DNA of 64,000 nucleotides from Massiliimicrobium timonense (GTDB lineage: Bacteria; Bacillota_I; Bacilli_A; Erysipelotrichales; Coprobacillaceae). Each line of letters begins with the position of its first letter. The stretch's first letter is position 1. Below are positions 51,194-61,132 of this stretch, in pieces. The stretch spans positions 28,161-92,160 of the forward strand of contig NZ_NFLJ01000005.1 in the NCBI RefSeq assembly GCF_002160865.1, in the 5' to 3' direction. Under the pieces are notes generated by a model that worked only from the letters and a program-made list of their open reading frames with translations, was not told where the DNA came from and did not search any database. Made by a program: the position numbers and the translations under genes.

Positions 51194-52684
51194 TTATTCA
51201 CTTTGTTCAACACTTATTTTTTCACCATTCATCATTTGTTTAATAAGTGATGCACATTCATTTACACTGTTTTCATTAGGAATCATATAGTACAGTCTAT
51301 TGTTAGGCATATAAGCTCCACCTGTCATCATTTGACCATTTCCTGTTAATTGAATTTGATATATATCCCATGATGCCATATCATTCAACTGCATTTTAAT
51401 TAAGTCAGTAATCTCTCCAGCAGACATATTTGTTTCAAATGAACCTTCAATAGAACTTAATACACTTGAATAATTTGTTAAAATTGCAGGTGACATAGCT
51501 TTCTTTAACATACCTGTTAAAACACGTTGCTGATTTTTAACACGATCATTATCACCACCAGATAAACCATAACGCTCTCTTACAAATCCTAATGCTTTAT
51601 CTCCATCCATTTCATTATTTCCTTTATGAATCTGATAACCACCATGTAATGTTGTAAAGGCAACAGGAGAATAAACTGTAATTCCTCCTAAAGCATCAAC
51701 CATTTCAATAAGTGATGTAAAATTAACTCTTGCATAATAGTTAATATCAATGCCCATAAAGTTTTCAATTGTTGATACTGAATTTTCAACTCCACCTAAT
51801 CCAGCATGTGTTAATTTATCTTTCTTTCCTTTATTTGTTAATGTAACATAATAATCTCTAGGAATACTTGTCATTAAAATTTGTTTTGTTTCAGGATTTA
51901 CTGTCACTAACATATTTACATCACTACGTGAAACCGTTGAAACTGGTCCTGTCGTATCAATTCCACTAATAAAAATCGTAAAGACTTCTTTTGTAACATT
52001 GACATTTTTAGAAATATCTTTTGTCTGTTCTACAATATCATAAGACCAAATGATTCTTGTATCATTTTTAAACGTATCATGTTCTTCTTCCAGCATCCCA
52101 TAGTTTGCTTCATTAATATATATAGCTTTTGTTTTTCCATCATACAAATCATTAGCCATATCTACATAACTTGATGCATTATTAACCTGAATAGTTGATT
52201 CTTCTTTATTTAATGCTTCAATTGCTTCATTCATATATTTAGCATTATCTTCATCATCTAAATTAGCTTCAATTGTTTGATTTTTTAAATCAGAAACTTC
52301 TTGATAATCACTATCAGCCATAACAACTAAAGAAATTCTTGTTGTTTTTGTATTAGCACCAGAAATTGCATCAATCACTGAATTTCCTTGTGCTATGTAT
52401 AAAGATCCTAGCATTAAAAAAACAGATAATAATAAACTAATCACTTTTCCAATAATATTTCTAATCTTTCCTTTACCCTGAATTTTTGATGGCTTCATCA
52501 ATAAAAACGTTATGAGAGCCAACAAAACAACAATACCAATTAATACCATTGTATATAATAATGGTAAAGCATTGAGTTTAAAAACAAGTCCAATCAATAA
52601 TAAAGAAGCAATAGCTTGAATTCCTAATATAACTTGCCATGAAGTAATTTTAGAAACAAGACTACCTTTTGAATGTTTTGCCAT
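51194..52684 (-). CDS. LytR-CpsA-Psr (LCP) family cell-wall ligase, copy 2
   Basis: 496 residues, paralogue of the LCP at 36.5 kb. Three membrane helices near the N-terminus, then an external region and the LCP domain (SDVNMLVTVNPETKQILMTS, IPRDYYVTL, KKDKLTHAGLGG, KALGFVRERYGL). The N-terminal part shares the fused small domain (SLVVMADSDYQEVSDLKNQT). It sits between the nucleotidyltransferase and the capsule locus and so may attach that polysaccharide to peptidoglycan. Start at the ATG at 52684 with AGAGGG seven bases upstream. Confidence 0.9.
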   Translation of the reverse strand: MAKHSKGSLVSKITSWQVILGIQAIASLLLIGLVFKLNALPLLYTMVLIGIVVLLALITFLLMKPSKIQGKGKIRNIIGKVISLLLSVFLMLGSLYIAQGNSVIDAISGANTKTTRISLVVMADSDYQEVSDLKNQTIEANLDDEDNAKYMNEAIEALNKEESTIQVNNASSYVDMANDLYDGKTKAIYINEANYGMLEEEHDTFKNDTRIIWSYDIVEQTKDISKNVNVTKEVFTIFISGIDTTGPVSTVSRSDVNMLVTVNPETKQILMTSIPRDYYVTLTNKGKKDKLTHAGLGGVENSVSTIENFMGIDINYYARVNFTSLIEMVDALGGITVYSPVAFTTLHGGYQIHKGNNEMDGDKALGFVRERYGLSGGDNDRVKNQQRVLTGMLKKAMSPAILTNYSSVLSSIEGSFETNMSAGEITDLIKMQLNDMASWDIYQIQLTGNGQMMTGGAYMPNNRLYYMIPNENSVNECASLIKQMMNGEKISVEQSE

Positions 52685-52711
52685 TTTATCCCTCTTTTCT
52701 TCATCTTTCAC

Positions 52712-52740
52712 ATGGTAGCATATTCATGTGAACTTTTCAA
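52712..52740 (-). promoter_or_regulatory. Promoter of LCP copy 2 with shared TGAAAAGTTCACA element
   Basis: Minus-strand -35 TTGAAA (52735-52740), 17-base spacer, -10 TACCAT (52712-52717). TGAAAAGTTCACA (52727-52739) covers the -35/spacer junction as in LCP copy 1. Spacer and flanks are also partly conserved (TTCACAWG then AT-rich CTA). Confidence 0.75.
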
Positions 52741-52754
52741 GAATATGTCAATCT

Positions 52755-53642
52755 TTAAAATAATTTATACTTGACCATTTCCGTTTTTTTCATTTCAAAA
52801 GATGAATGGACATATGTATTTAAAGTAATTGTTACTGATGAATGACCTAATATTTCACTTAAACTTTTCACATCAATTTGACACTGTACACATTTTGTCG
52901 CAAAAGTATGTCTTAAAACATGGAATTTATAATCCTGAATATTTAGTTCTTTAAGTATCTTCTTAAAATAATATTGATAGCTACGTGGATCTAAGTATTT
53001 TTCATTTCCAGTGAGTATAAAGCCCTTCTCTTTTTTTGATTGATTTAAAAATTGTAAAAGTATTGGATTAATAGGAATCACACGATAAGAATATTTTGTT
53101 TTAGGTGCTCCTATTATAGTATAGCTTTTTCCATTATCATTAATTCTTTGAATTGTTTTATTAACCTTTATTTTCTGATTTTTCAAATCAATATCTTCCC
53201 ACTTTAAAGCACATATTTCACCTAATCTCATACCAGTATATAAACATATAATTAAACCAGTCTTTTTTTCATCTAAATTATGAAAAATATATTTTTCTAT
53301 TAATTCTAATTCATAATCTTTTAATATTTGAACTTCTCTTTTAGAATATTTAATATTAGGAATCCCTTCTATAGGAATTTGACAATATCCTAACATATTT
53401 CCATATTTAATAATTCCTTTTAAGGCTACAATATTATCTTGTAAAGTTTTACAAGATAAATGTATTTTCATTTTTTCAATACATTCTAATATATCTTGAA
53501 TAGTAAAATAATATACATTCATCTCACCAAGATATACATTCAAATAGTTTTCAATGATTCGTTTATATTGGATAAACGATGTTTTTTTTATTGTATAGCT
53601 CTTATATGTCAGCCAAATCATACTTAACTCACTAAACGTCAT
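52755..53642 (-). CDS. Tyrosine recombinase / integrase
   Basis: 295 residues. N-terminal SAM-like DNA-binding domain (about 1-100), then the catalytic domain with Arg in LYTGMRLGEICALKWEDI, Lys in the beta-hairpin region, HxxR in HVLRHTFATKC, the second His in LGHSS and the nucleophile Tyr in TLNTYVH. All catalytic residues are present. It is divergent from the exopolysaccharide operon with a 75-base gap. No attachment site or other phage or ICE genes are seen, so it may be a local recombinase (for instance a promoter or cassette switch) rather than an element integrase. Start at the ATG at 53642, nine bases after GGAGG. Confidence 0.85.
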   Translation of the reverse strand: MTFSELSMIWLTYKSYTIKKTSFIQYKRIIENYLNVYLGEMNVYYFTIQDILECIEKMKIHLSCKTLQDNIVALKGIIKYGNMLGYCQIPIEGIPNIKYSKREVQILKDYELELIEKYIFHNLDEKKTGLIICLYTGMRLGEICALKWEDIDLKNQKIKVNKTIQRINDNGKSYTIIGAPKTKYSYRVIPINPILLQFLNQSKKEKGFILTGNEKYLDPRSYQYYFKKILKELNIQDYKFHVLRHTFATKCVQCQIDVKSLSEILGHSSVTITLNTYVHSSFEMKKTEMVKYKLF

Positions 53643-53717
53643 TTTCACTTTCCTCCTTTTTACTATCATATCTCTACCTTTTCGTAAAGTATATTCATTT
53701 AGGAAAGGGAGATCATT

Positions 53718-54872
53718 TTGAAAAATGTATTCATTATAGGTTCAAAAGGGATACCAGCCAACTATGGTGGCTTTGAAACATTCGTAGACGAGCTAGTCAG
53801 CAGACAGCAAAATACAGAAATTAAATACCATGTCGCATGTCTTAGTGACAATGATAACGAAACTGAATATCATGGTGCACATTGTTTCAATGTCAAGGTT
53901 CCGAATATTGGACCAGCAAAAGCTGTCTACTATGATTTGGCTGCATTGAAATACTGTGTCAAATATATCAAGGATAACAATATTGATGATGCTGTAGTTT
54001 ATATTCTAGCATGTCGAATTGGACCATTTGTTGGCAAATATGTCAAGCAGTTACATAAACTCAATTGTAAAGTTTATGTCAATCCAGATGGTCATGAATG
54101 GAAACGAGCAAAATGGAATTATTTTATCAGAAAATATTGGAAACTATCAGAAAAACTGATGGTTAAACATGCTGATTTATTGATTTGTGATTCTAGGAAT
54201 ATTGAAAAATATATTCAGGAAGATTATAAACAGTATTCTCCAAAGACAACATTCATTGCCTATGGAGCTGATACATCAAAATCAATATTGCAAGATGATG
54301 ATGAGAAGCTACTTAACTGGTATAAGGAAAAAGGTGTACAAGCAAAAGAATATTATTTAGTTGTTGGACGTTTCGTACCAGAAAACAACTACGAAACAAT
54401 GATTAAAGAATTTATGAAGTCTAATACAAAAAAAGATTTTGTATTAATTACCAATGTTGAACAGAATAAATTCTATGAAACATTGAAGAACGAAACACAT
54501 TTTGATCAGGATAAAAGAATCAAGTTTGTTGGAACAGTCTATGACCAACAACTTTTAAAGAAAATAAGAGAGAACGCATATGGATATCTACATGGACATG
54601 AAGTAGGAGGAACAAATCCATCCCTACTTGAAGCCTTAGCAACGACAGATTTAAATCTATTACTAGATGTAGGATTCAATAAAGAGGTAGGAGAAGATGG
54701 TGCAGTCTATTGGAATAAGGAAGAAGGAAATTTAGCCAATTTAATCAATAGACTAGAAAATATCAACAATGATCAATTAAAAGAACTATCTATTAAAGCT
54801 AAACAGAGAATTGATAGCGAATATAGTTGGGATTATATTGTTAGAAAGTATGAGGAAGTTATTTATGGCTGA
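53718..54872 (+). CDS. DUF1972-type glycosyltransferase (Cps2T-like rhamnosyltransferase)
   Basis: 384 residues. The N-terminus VFIIGSKGIPANYGGFETFV is the DUF1972 signature of beta-1,4-L-rhamnosyltransferases such as pneumococcal Cps2T; the C-terminal GT-B half has YLVVGRFVPENNYETMI and LHGHEVGGTNPSLLEALAT. TTG start with GGGAG six bases upstream. Its base composition is closer to the chromosome than that of the following genes. First gene of the exopolysaccharide operon; it may act early in repeat-unit assembly, but the initiating sugar-phosphate transferase is not in the window. Confidence 0.88.
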   Translation: MKNVFIIGSKGIPANYGGFETFVDELVSRQQNTEIKYHVACLSDNDNETEYHGAHCFNVKVPNIGPAKAVYYDLAALKYCVKYIKDNNIDDAVVYILACRIGPFVGKYVKQLHKLNCKVYVNPDGHEWKRAKWNYFIRKYWKLSEKLMVKHADLLICDSRNIEKYIQEDYKQYSPKTTFIAYGADTSKSILQDDDEKLLNWYKEKGVQAKEYYLVVGRFVPENNYETMIKEFMKSNTKKDFVLITNVEQNKFYETLKNETHFDQDKRIKFVGTVYDQQLLKKIRENAYGYLHGHEVGGTNPSLLEALATTDLNLLLDVGFNKEVGEDGAVYWNKEEGNLANLINRLENINNDQLKELSIKAKQRIDSEYSWDYIVRKYEEVIYG

Positions 54873-55845
54873 ACATAATAATTTAATATCAGTTATTGTC
54901 CCTGTGTATAATGTTGAATTATACTTAGCTGAATGTATTAATAGTATTTTAAAACAATCATTTAGTAACTTTGAATTATTATTAATTGATGATGGATCTA
55001 CTGATCACTCGTCTTTAATATGCCAAGAATATGTTTTAAAAGATTCAAGAATCAAATACTATAAAAAAAGTAATGGTGGTTTATCAGATGCCAGAAATTA
55101 TGGTATTAAAAAATCTATAGGAAAATATATTACTTTTATTGATAGTGATGATTATATTGATGAAAATTATTTAAAAATTTTATTTGATTCATTAATTTCA
55201 AATAATGCTGATATATCGATAGCTAATTATAGACGAATTGATGAATTAGGAAATATTTCTTATGATTTATTACCTGGAAAAAAAATGATACTTTCTCCTA
55301 TTGAAGCTATGGAATATATCTTATACCAAAAATATATTTCAATTTCTGTAACTGCCAAACTATATAAAGCCAATCTTTTTTGTAAAATAAACTTTCCATA
55401 TGGAAAGTTATATGAAGATATTATTACATTACCTCAATTAATTTTTAATTCAGATAAAATAGTATATTTACCAGACGTATTACTAAATTATAGAATTAGA
55501 ACTGGTAGTATAACTGAATCAAATTTCAAGGAAAAAGATATGGATATGCTTTATAATGCATTAGATATATTAAAATATGTTAAAGAACATAATTTTTCAA
55601 GCTTAATTAAACCTATTCAATCATATATATATAGTAAATGTAGTACATTGGTGATTTTAATTAGTAAAACTAATGTGAAGAATAATAAAAAATATCTTTA
55701 TTTTGTGTGGAAATATATTAGAAAATATAGAATAAAAGTACTTTTAGATACAAAAGCACGTAAATTGAATAGATTAGGTTCTCTTGTTTCTTTTTTTGGA
55801 TATAGAGTTTATATTTTTATATATAATTTATTTAAGAAAAGGTGA
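54865..55845 (+). CDS. Family 2 glycosyltransferase (GT-A)
   Basis: 326 residues. GT2 core: ISVIVPVYNVELYLAECINS, LLIDDGSTDHSS, GGLSDARNYGIKKS, and the DxD-type FIDSDDYID. C-terminal hydrophobic, basic tail may bind the membrane. The ATG lies 8 bases inside the previous gene, with GAGG upstream. Very AT-rich. Sugar specificity unknown. Confidence 0.9.
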   Translation: MAEHNNLISVIVPVYNVELYLAECINSILKQSFSNFELLLIDDGSTDHSSLICQEYVLKDSRIKYYKKSNGGLSDARNYGIKKSIGKYITFIDSDDYIDENYLKILFDSLISNNADISIANYRRIDELGNISYDLLPGKKMILSPIEAMEYILYQKYISISVTAKLYKANLFCKINFPYGKLYEDIITLPQLIFNSDKIVYLPDVLLNYRIRTGSITESNFKEKDMDMLYNALDILKYVKEHNFSSLIKPIQSYIYSKCSTLVILISKTNVKNNKKYLYFVWKYIRKYRIKVLLDTKARKLNRLGSLVSFFGYRVYIFIYNLFKKR

Positions 55846-55849
55846 TTAA

Positions 55850-57028
55850 ATGTTAAAAAGAATATTTTTTTCAAAAAAAATACTTATAACTATATTTTTC
55901 ATTGCATTTTTTTATTCTATTTTCACTAAAATTTTTAATTTTACAAACTCAATTGATAATTTAAAATACATATTATTTTTATTAAATTTACTGTTAGATT
56001 GTATTTATATATATTACAATAAAATACAACTTAAATTAAAAAGAGAATATTTATATATATTACTATTATCAATTCTACTATTTTTTGTGTCGTTGATAAT
56101 TGCTATAATGAACCATAGCTTTATTTCTTTTAGAACAATTATAGAAATTATCTATATATTATTACCAGCTTCTTGTGCATTTTGTATTATTAATATTTTT
56201 ACATTAAATGAAATAATTAGTTATATAAAGTTGTTGTTATTCTTTTCTTTGATAGCCTATTTCATTGAATTAGCTATTTCTAATATATCAGTAAATGATG
56301 TACTAAAGATTAGTTTTTTAAACTCATATTCTCCTTTTGAATCATATATTTTTGCAGATGTATCTGTTTTTTGTTTTTGCTTTTTTTCTTACTTTAAAGA
56401 ATCAGACCAAAAAAACAATTTTATTGTAACAACAAATCAGTGTTATTATATTAGTTTTTTATTTGTAATAATGACTTTTAAAAGGATACTCGTACTCTTT
56501 GCAATTTGTTTGTTTATTTTTAATTTACTTAAAATTAAAGATTTAGTAATACCAAAAAAAATTATATATATACTTCTTGCTATTTTATTTGTTTCAACAG
56601 TTTTTTATACATGGTTATTAGAAGGACATAACTCTAAAATATTAATGGACCTTTTTTCTATTAATTTAGAAAAGTTCACTGTTGGTAGACAATGGTATTT
56701 TTCTATCGTTGAAGCCAATAGTCATTTTTTAAATGGATATGGAAGTAGTACAAATATATTATCTAATGTTTTAGGAGAGGGTAAATACCTTGAGATGGAT
56801 CTTGTCAAAATTTATATTGAAACTGGTCCAATTGTTTTAGCATTTTTTATTTATGCATACTGGAGACAGATTTATAATAATTTATTTTCATTGATTGTAT
56901 TTTTTTTCTTATTTATAAATATGTTATTTTCTCATAGTTTAACAACATTTTATGCGTGGATTTTATTTTTCTTACTTTTTTACACTATTAAGATTAATTT
57001 TCAAATGAAAAAGGGTGAAACAAAGTGA
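55850..57028 (+). CDS. Polysaccharide polymerase, Wzy-like membrane protein
   Basis: 392 residues, about ten hydrophobic segments, extremely A/T- and Phe/Ile/Leu-rich. A polar loop near residue 280 (EKFTVGRQWYFSIVEANSHF then NGYGSST) has the pattern of O-antigen polymerase/ligase proteins, where the Arg-containing outer loop is typical. Position between glycosyltransferases and a flippase fits Wzy. Sequence identity across this family is low, so assignment rests mostly on topology and context. Confidence 0.7.
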   Translation: MLKRIFFSKKILITIFFIAFFYSIFTKIFNFTNSIDNLKYILFLLNLLLDCIYIYYNKIQLKLKREYLYILLLSILLFFVSLIIAIMNHSFISFRTIIEIIYILLPASCAFCIINIFTLNEIISYIKLLLFFSLIAYFIELAISNISVNDVLKISFLNSYSPFESYIFADVSVFCFCFFSYFKESDQKNNFIVTTNQCYYISFLFVIMTFKRILVLFAICLFIFNLLKIKDLVIPKKIIYILLAILFVSTVFYTWLLEGHNSKILMDLFSINLEKFTVGRQWYFSIVEANSHFLNGYGSSTNILSNVLGEGKYLEMDLVKIYIETGPIVLAFFIYAYWRQIYNNLFSLIVFFFLFINMLFSHSLTTFYAWILFFLLFYTIKINFQMKKGETK

Positions 57029-57939
57029 TATCCGTAATTGTACCAATATATAACAAAGATAAATATATTAAAAGGTGTATTGATTCAATCAAAAAACAAT
57101 CATTTAATGATTTTGAATGTATTCTTGTTGATGATGGATCAACAGATAATTCTGCTAACATCGTTTTAAAATCAATCCAAAATGATAGCAGATTCAAATA
57201 TATATATCAGAAAAATATGGGGGTTTCTTCGGCAAGAAATACTGGAATAAAAGCTAGTATAGGTGAATGGATTTGTTTCATAGATGCAGATGATTTTATT
57301 GAATTAGATTATCTAGAAGATTTTATGAGAGAACTTAACAAACATAATTGCGATGTAATATTTTCTACTAATGAAAATATAAAAGAAAACATTGTAATAA
57401 TTCAAGAATTAATTTCTAATTTTAATTCATGGTATAAATATGAAATCTTTAATCCTCCATGGGGCAAAATATACAAAAAAGCATTAATTAAAACGTATTT
57501 TCATCATGATTTATCAATTGGTGAAGATTTATTATTTAATATAAATTATTTGCTAGATAATCAAGATAAAAAAATTGCTTTTATGACTTCAAACAAGTAT
57601 AAATATAGCAATATAGAAGATAGTCTAAGTAACACTGTAAGCAAAAAAATAATTACTCAATCAATACAATTAATTTATTTAATCAGTAAGTTATCACAAA
57701 TTCAAACATCCGAAATATTAACAATACAAAGTAATAGTCTATCAAATAAAATACTCTCTTTTTATGAAATAACCAAAAGTTTTGATTGGTTTTTATCAAA
57801 TCCTAATAAGGAACAATTCAAATCAATTTTATCAAATTGTAGTTTAAGATTAAAAATAATGTTAATTTTATGGTTTAAACAAAGGTATACATTTCTAAAA
57901 ATTTATTTTATTTTTCTCAAATATTTGAAAGGATATTAA
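57025..57939 (+). CDS. Family 2 glycosyltransferase (second GT-A)
   Basis: 304 residues with ISVIVPIYNKDKYIKRCIDS, ILVDDGSTDNSANIV, GVSSARNTGIKAS and FIDADDFIE. GTG start overlapping the stop of the polymerase gene, after GGGTG. It resembles the other GT2 in the cluster, but the middle and C-terminal halves differ, so the sugar specificities likely differ. Confidence 0.9.
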   Translation: MISVIVPIYNKDKYIKRCIDSIKKQSFNDFECILVDDGSTDNSANIVLKSIQNDSRFKYIYQKNMGVSSARNTGIKASIGEWICFIDADDFIELDYLEDFMRELNKHNCDVIFSTNENIKENIVIIQELISNFNSWYKYEIFNPPWGKIYKKALIKTYFHHDLSIGEDLLFNINYLLDNQDKKIAFMTSNKYKYSNIEDSLSNTVSKKIITQSIQLIYLISKLSQIQTSEILTIQSNSLSNKILSFYEITKSFDWFLSNPNKEQFKSILSNCSLRLKIMLILWFKQRYTFLKIYFIFLKYLKGY

Positions 57940-57942
57940 ACA

Positions 57943-58794
57943 ATGAATAAACATGCATATTTGATTATCGCACATAACCAATTTGAAATATTAAAATTAT
58001 TATTAAAAAAACTTGATTTTAAGTATCATGATTTTTACATTTTAATAGATAAAAAAGTTGATTTTCCCTTTTCAAAATTCAAAAATATAACTAAGTATTC
58101 TAATATCTATTGGATTAATCGAATTAATATATCTTGGGGTGATTACTCCCAAATTCAAGCAGAAATTAATCTTATAAAACAAGCACTAAAAAAAGATTAT
58201 ACTTTTTTTCACCTCTTAAGCGGAGTTGATTTACCATTAAAAAATGCTCAAGATATATATAATTTCTTTGAGAAAAATTTAGATACTGAGTTTATAGAGA
58301 TAGTGCAAGAACCTTGTAGTAATTTTGAAGATAGATATAAATATTATTATTTATTACAAAAATATTCTAAAAATAAAATAATCTATTTTTTAAATAAATG
58401 TATTGTAAAACTGCAAATAATTTTTAAAATTAATAGAATTAATTCTAATTATATATATGCTAAAGGGGCAAACTGGTTTAGCATAAGTCATAAATTAGCT
58501 AATTATATAGTTGAGCAAGAAAAACAAATACAAAAAAATTTTAAATTTGGTTATTGTGTTGATGAAATATTTTTACAGACAATAATATTAAACTCAAATT
58601 ATCAATTTAATGTTATAAATAATAATCTTAGATTTACAATTTGGGATGAGAACCATATTTCTTCGCCTAAAGTACTTACTTTAGAAGATTATCACTTGGT
58701 TATAAAATCCAAAGCATTGTTTGCGAGAAAATTTGATGATTACAAAAGTAAAGAATTAATTAAAATGTTATATAAAGAAGGAAAATATTTATGA
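57943..58794 (+). CDS. Family 14 glycosyltransferase (core-2/I-branching type)
   Basis: 283 residues. HAYLIIAHNQFEILKLLLKK, ISWGDYSQIQAEINLIKQAL, TFFHLLSGVDLPLKN and GANWFSISHKLANYI, with the later YCVDEIFLQTIILNS, match the GT14 (PF02485) pattern, in which bacterial members add beta-linked branches such as GlcNAc or xylose. Predicts a side branch on the repeat unit (inference). Confidence 0.85.
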   Translation: MNKHAYLIIAHNQFEILKLLLKKLDFKYHDFYILIDKKVDFPFSKFKNITKYSNIYWINRINISWGDYSQIQAEINLIKQALKKDYTFFHLLSGVDLPLKNAQDIYNFFEKNLDTEFIEIVQEPCSNFEDRYKYYYLLQKYSKNKIIYFLNKCIVKLQIIFKINRINSNYIYAKGANWFSISHKLANYIVEQEKQIQKNFKFGYCVDEIFLQTIILNSNYQFNVINNNLRFTIWDENHISSPKVLTLEDYHLVIKSKALFARKFDDYKSKELIKMLYKEGKYL

Positions 58795-59660
58795 ATTGCA
58801 CTTTAATAGTACTTAATTACATGGATAAAGAGAGAGCATTAAGTTTAGCACAGAAATGTAAAAATTTTGATTGTATAAATCATATTATTATTGTTGATAA
58901 TTGTAGTCCAGACGAGTCATATAATTGGTTAACTAATCATTTAAATTGCGATGATACAATTATTGTTTTAAAAAGTAAAAAAAATGGAGGATTTTCATAT
59001 GGAAATAATTATGGTGCGAAATTTGCAATACATAAATATAATCCTGAGTATATCTTATTTGCTAATACAGATACAATTTTTGATGAACAATCACTCCAAA
59101 TGTGTTTATATGCTCTAAAAGACAATCAAAATTTAGGATTGATTTCGTTAAGAATGAAAAACATTGATGGCTATGAAGAAATATCCTGTTGGAAAGAAAA
59201 AAATTATCTTCAATCAACTTTATATTGTCTTTGGTTATATAGAAGAAAAAAATATGATTTTTTCCATTATGAGTTTAACGATTCTTCAATCAATATGAAG
59301 TATGTAGATGTGGTAAGGGGTAGTTTTATGTGTTTTAAATCTCAAGCATTAATAGATATCAATTATTTTGATGAAAATACTTTCCTTTATTACGAGGAGG
59401 ATATTATATCAAAACGTTTGAAAAATCATCATTATAAAATTGCTATTTTAACAAATTATTATTATATTCATGATCATAAATATGAAAAAAATTTCAATGA
59501 AGTAAAAATGAAGCACAATTTAGATAATTCAATGTATTATTTATTAAAGACATACTATCACATAAATATTTTACAAAAAATATTTACAAAGCTTGTTATT
59601 TACTATTCGATTATTGAATTCTCAATTCTAGACTTTTTTAAAAAAAGGAGAAAAAAATAA
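58791..59660 (+). CDS. Rhamnosyltransferase-type GT2
   Basis: 289 residues. The start TLIVLNYMDKERALSLAQKC, then IIIVDNCSPDESYNWL, SKKNGGFSYGNNYGAKFAI and ILFANTDTIFD follow the pattern of dTDP-rhamnosyl-type GT2 enzymes. A later YVDVVRGSFMCFKSQAL, then NTFLYYEEDIISKRL, is the acceptor-loop region. Overlaps the previous stop by 4 bases. Rhamnose is a guess from family resemblance. Confidence 0.85.
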   Translation: MNCTLIVLNYMDKERALSLAQKCKNFDCINHIIIVDNCSPDESYNWLTNHLNCDDTIIVLKSKKNGGFSYGNNYGAKFAIHKYNPEYILFANTDTIFDEQSLQMCLYALKDNQNLGLISLRMKNIDGYEEISCWKEKNYLQSTLYCLWLYRRKKYDFFHYEFNDSSINMKYVDVVRGSFMCFKSQALIDINYFDENTFLYYEEDIISKRLKNHHYKIAILTNYYYIHDHKYEKNFNEVKMKHNLDNSMYYLLKTYYHINILQKIFTKLVIYYSIIEFSILDFFKKRRKK

Positions 59661-61132
59661 TGTCATCAAAATATAAGATTCATTCTACTAAATATAATTT
59701 TCTAATGAATATTATTTTAAAAATGTCCTCATTTATCTTTCCAATGATTACCTTTCCATATATTTCAAGGGTTTTATTAGCTACGGGAAATGGAAAAGTC
59801 GCATTTGCAACATCTGTAATTAATTATTTTGTACTTATTGCGACATTAGGCATTCCAACATATGGAGTAAAAGCTTGTGCTGAAATTAGAGATGATAATG
59901 AACAATTAAATAAAACGGTACATGAGTTATTATTTATAAATATCATTTGTATGTGTATCTCTTATATTTTATTTGTAATTTTAATGTTTTTAGTTCCTGA
60001 ATTTCAAGAAGATAGAATATTATTATGGATTACATCTATAAGCATATTTTTGGGATCATTAGGTGTAGAATGGTTCTATCAAGCAATTGAACAATACGAT
60101 TATATAACATTCAGAAATATAGCTTTCAAAATAATATCGATAATTCTTATGTTTGCTTTTGTACATACTAAAGAAGATTTTATTATTTATGGGGCTATTA
60201 ATGTTATAGGAACATATGGTTCAAATATTTTAAACATTATTAGGCTTCCCAGATGTATATCATTTCACAGATATAATAACTATAATATTCGAAAACATTT
60301 ACAACCTATTATTATGCTATTTTTATATTCTGCTGCTACAACAATCTATACAAATTTAGATGTCGTAATGCTTGGTTTTATGAGCGGTGATATTCAAGTT
60401 GGTTATTATAATGCTGCGGTTAAATTAAAGAATGTCTTAGTAAGTATTGTAACGGCTTTAGGGAGTGTCATGATGCCTAGAGTTGCTTATTATCTAAAAA
60501 ATAAGTTACAAATAGAATTTCAAAATATAATTAAGAAATCCTTTTCTTTTATTTTTTTAATATCTATGCCACTCGCAATATACTTTACATCTGAATCTGA
60601 TGCTATTATTAATTTTTTGGCAGGAGATGGTTATAATAATGCAATTTTAACAATGCAAATAATAACTCCTTCAATAGTATTTATTGGTATTAGCAGTATT
60701 ACCGCTTGGCAATTATTAATTCCTTTAGGGAATAATAAATATACTGTTATAGGTGCAATATTAGGTGCAATTATTGACTTAATACTAAACTCATTACTAA
60801 TTCCATATATGGGATCTGCAGGTGCAGCAATTGGAACTCTTGTTGCTGAAATAACTGTTGTCATAGTACATTTTAAAGTTTTATATAAAATTGTTAAACC
60901 ATGTATTATAAATAAAAACATTATTAAAATATTATTATCTTCAATAATAGCATATTTACCATATATGTTGATATCATCCTTAGAATATCAATTGATCATT
61001 TTAAGATTGATTTATACATCTATAGCATATTTTGGTATATATCTTTTGTTATTGTTGATATTTAAAGAAAAAATAGTTGTTGAAAATGTTAATAATATTA
61101 AAACATTAATGATTAAAAAACATAAATCATAA
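59660..61132 (+). CDS. Wzx-type oligosaccharide flippase
   Basis: 490 residues with about 12 to 14 membrane helices. The segment FIFPMITFPYISRVLLATGN is a Wzx/MOP hallmark, followed by GIPTYGVKACAEIRDD and LDVVMLGFMSGDIQVGYYNAAVKLK. It moves the lipid-linked repeat unit across the membrane for Wzy and the LCP ligases. Last gene of the operon, overlapping the previous stop by one base. No terminator is obvious afterwards, and IS debris follows. Confidence 0.9.
   Translation: MSSKYKIHSTKYNFLMNIILKMSSFIFPMITFPYISRVLLATGNGKVAFATSVINYFVLIATLGIPTYGVKACAEIRDDNEQLNKTVHELLFINIICMCISYILFVILMFLVPEFQEDRILLWITSISIFLGSLGVEWFYQAIEQYDYITFRNIAFKIISIILMFAFVHTKEDFIIYGAINVIGTYGSNILNIIRLPRCISFHRYNNYNIRKHLQPIIMLFLYSAATTIYTNLDVVMLGFMSGDIQVGYYNAAVKLKNVLVSIVTALGSVMMPRVAYYLKNKLQIEFQNIIKKSFSFIFLISMPLAIYFTSESDAIINFLAGDGYNNAILTMQIITPSIVFIGISSITAWQLLIPLGNNKYTVIGAILGAIIDLILNSLLIPYMGSAGAAIGTLVAEITVVIVHFKVLYKIVKPCIINKNIIKILLSSIIAYLPYMLISSLEYQLIILRLIYTSIAYFGIYLLLLLIFKEKIVVENVNNIKTLMIKKHKS

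Noticed and set aside
53648..53707. 7-base inverted repeat CTTTCCT/AGGAAAG flanking the recombinase-capsule intergenic gap, as an invertible promoter
   Set aside because: The arms coincide with the two divergent Shine-Dalgarno regions and are too short to support inversion on sequence alone.
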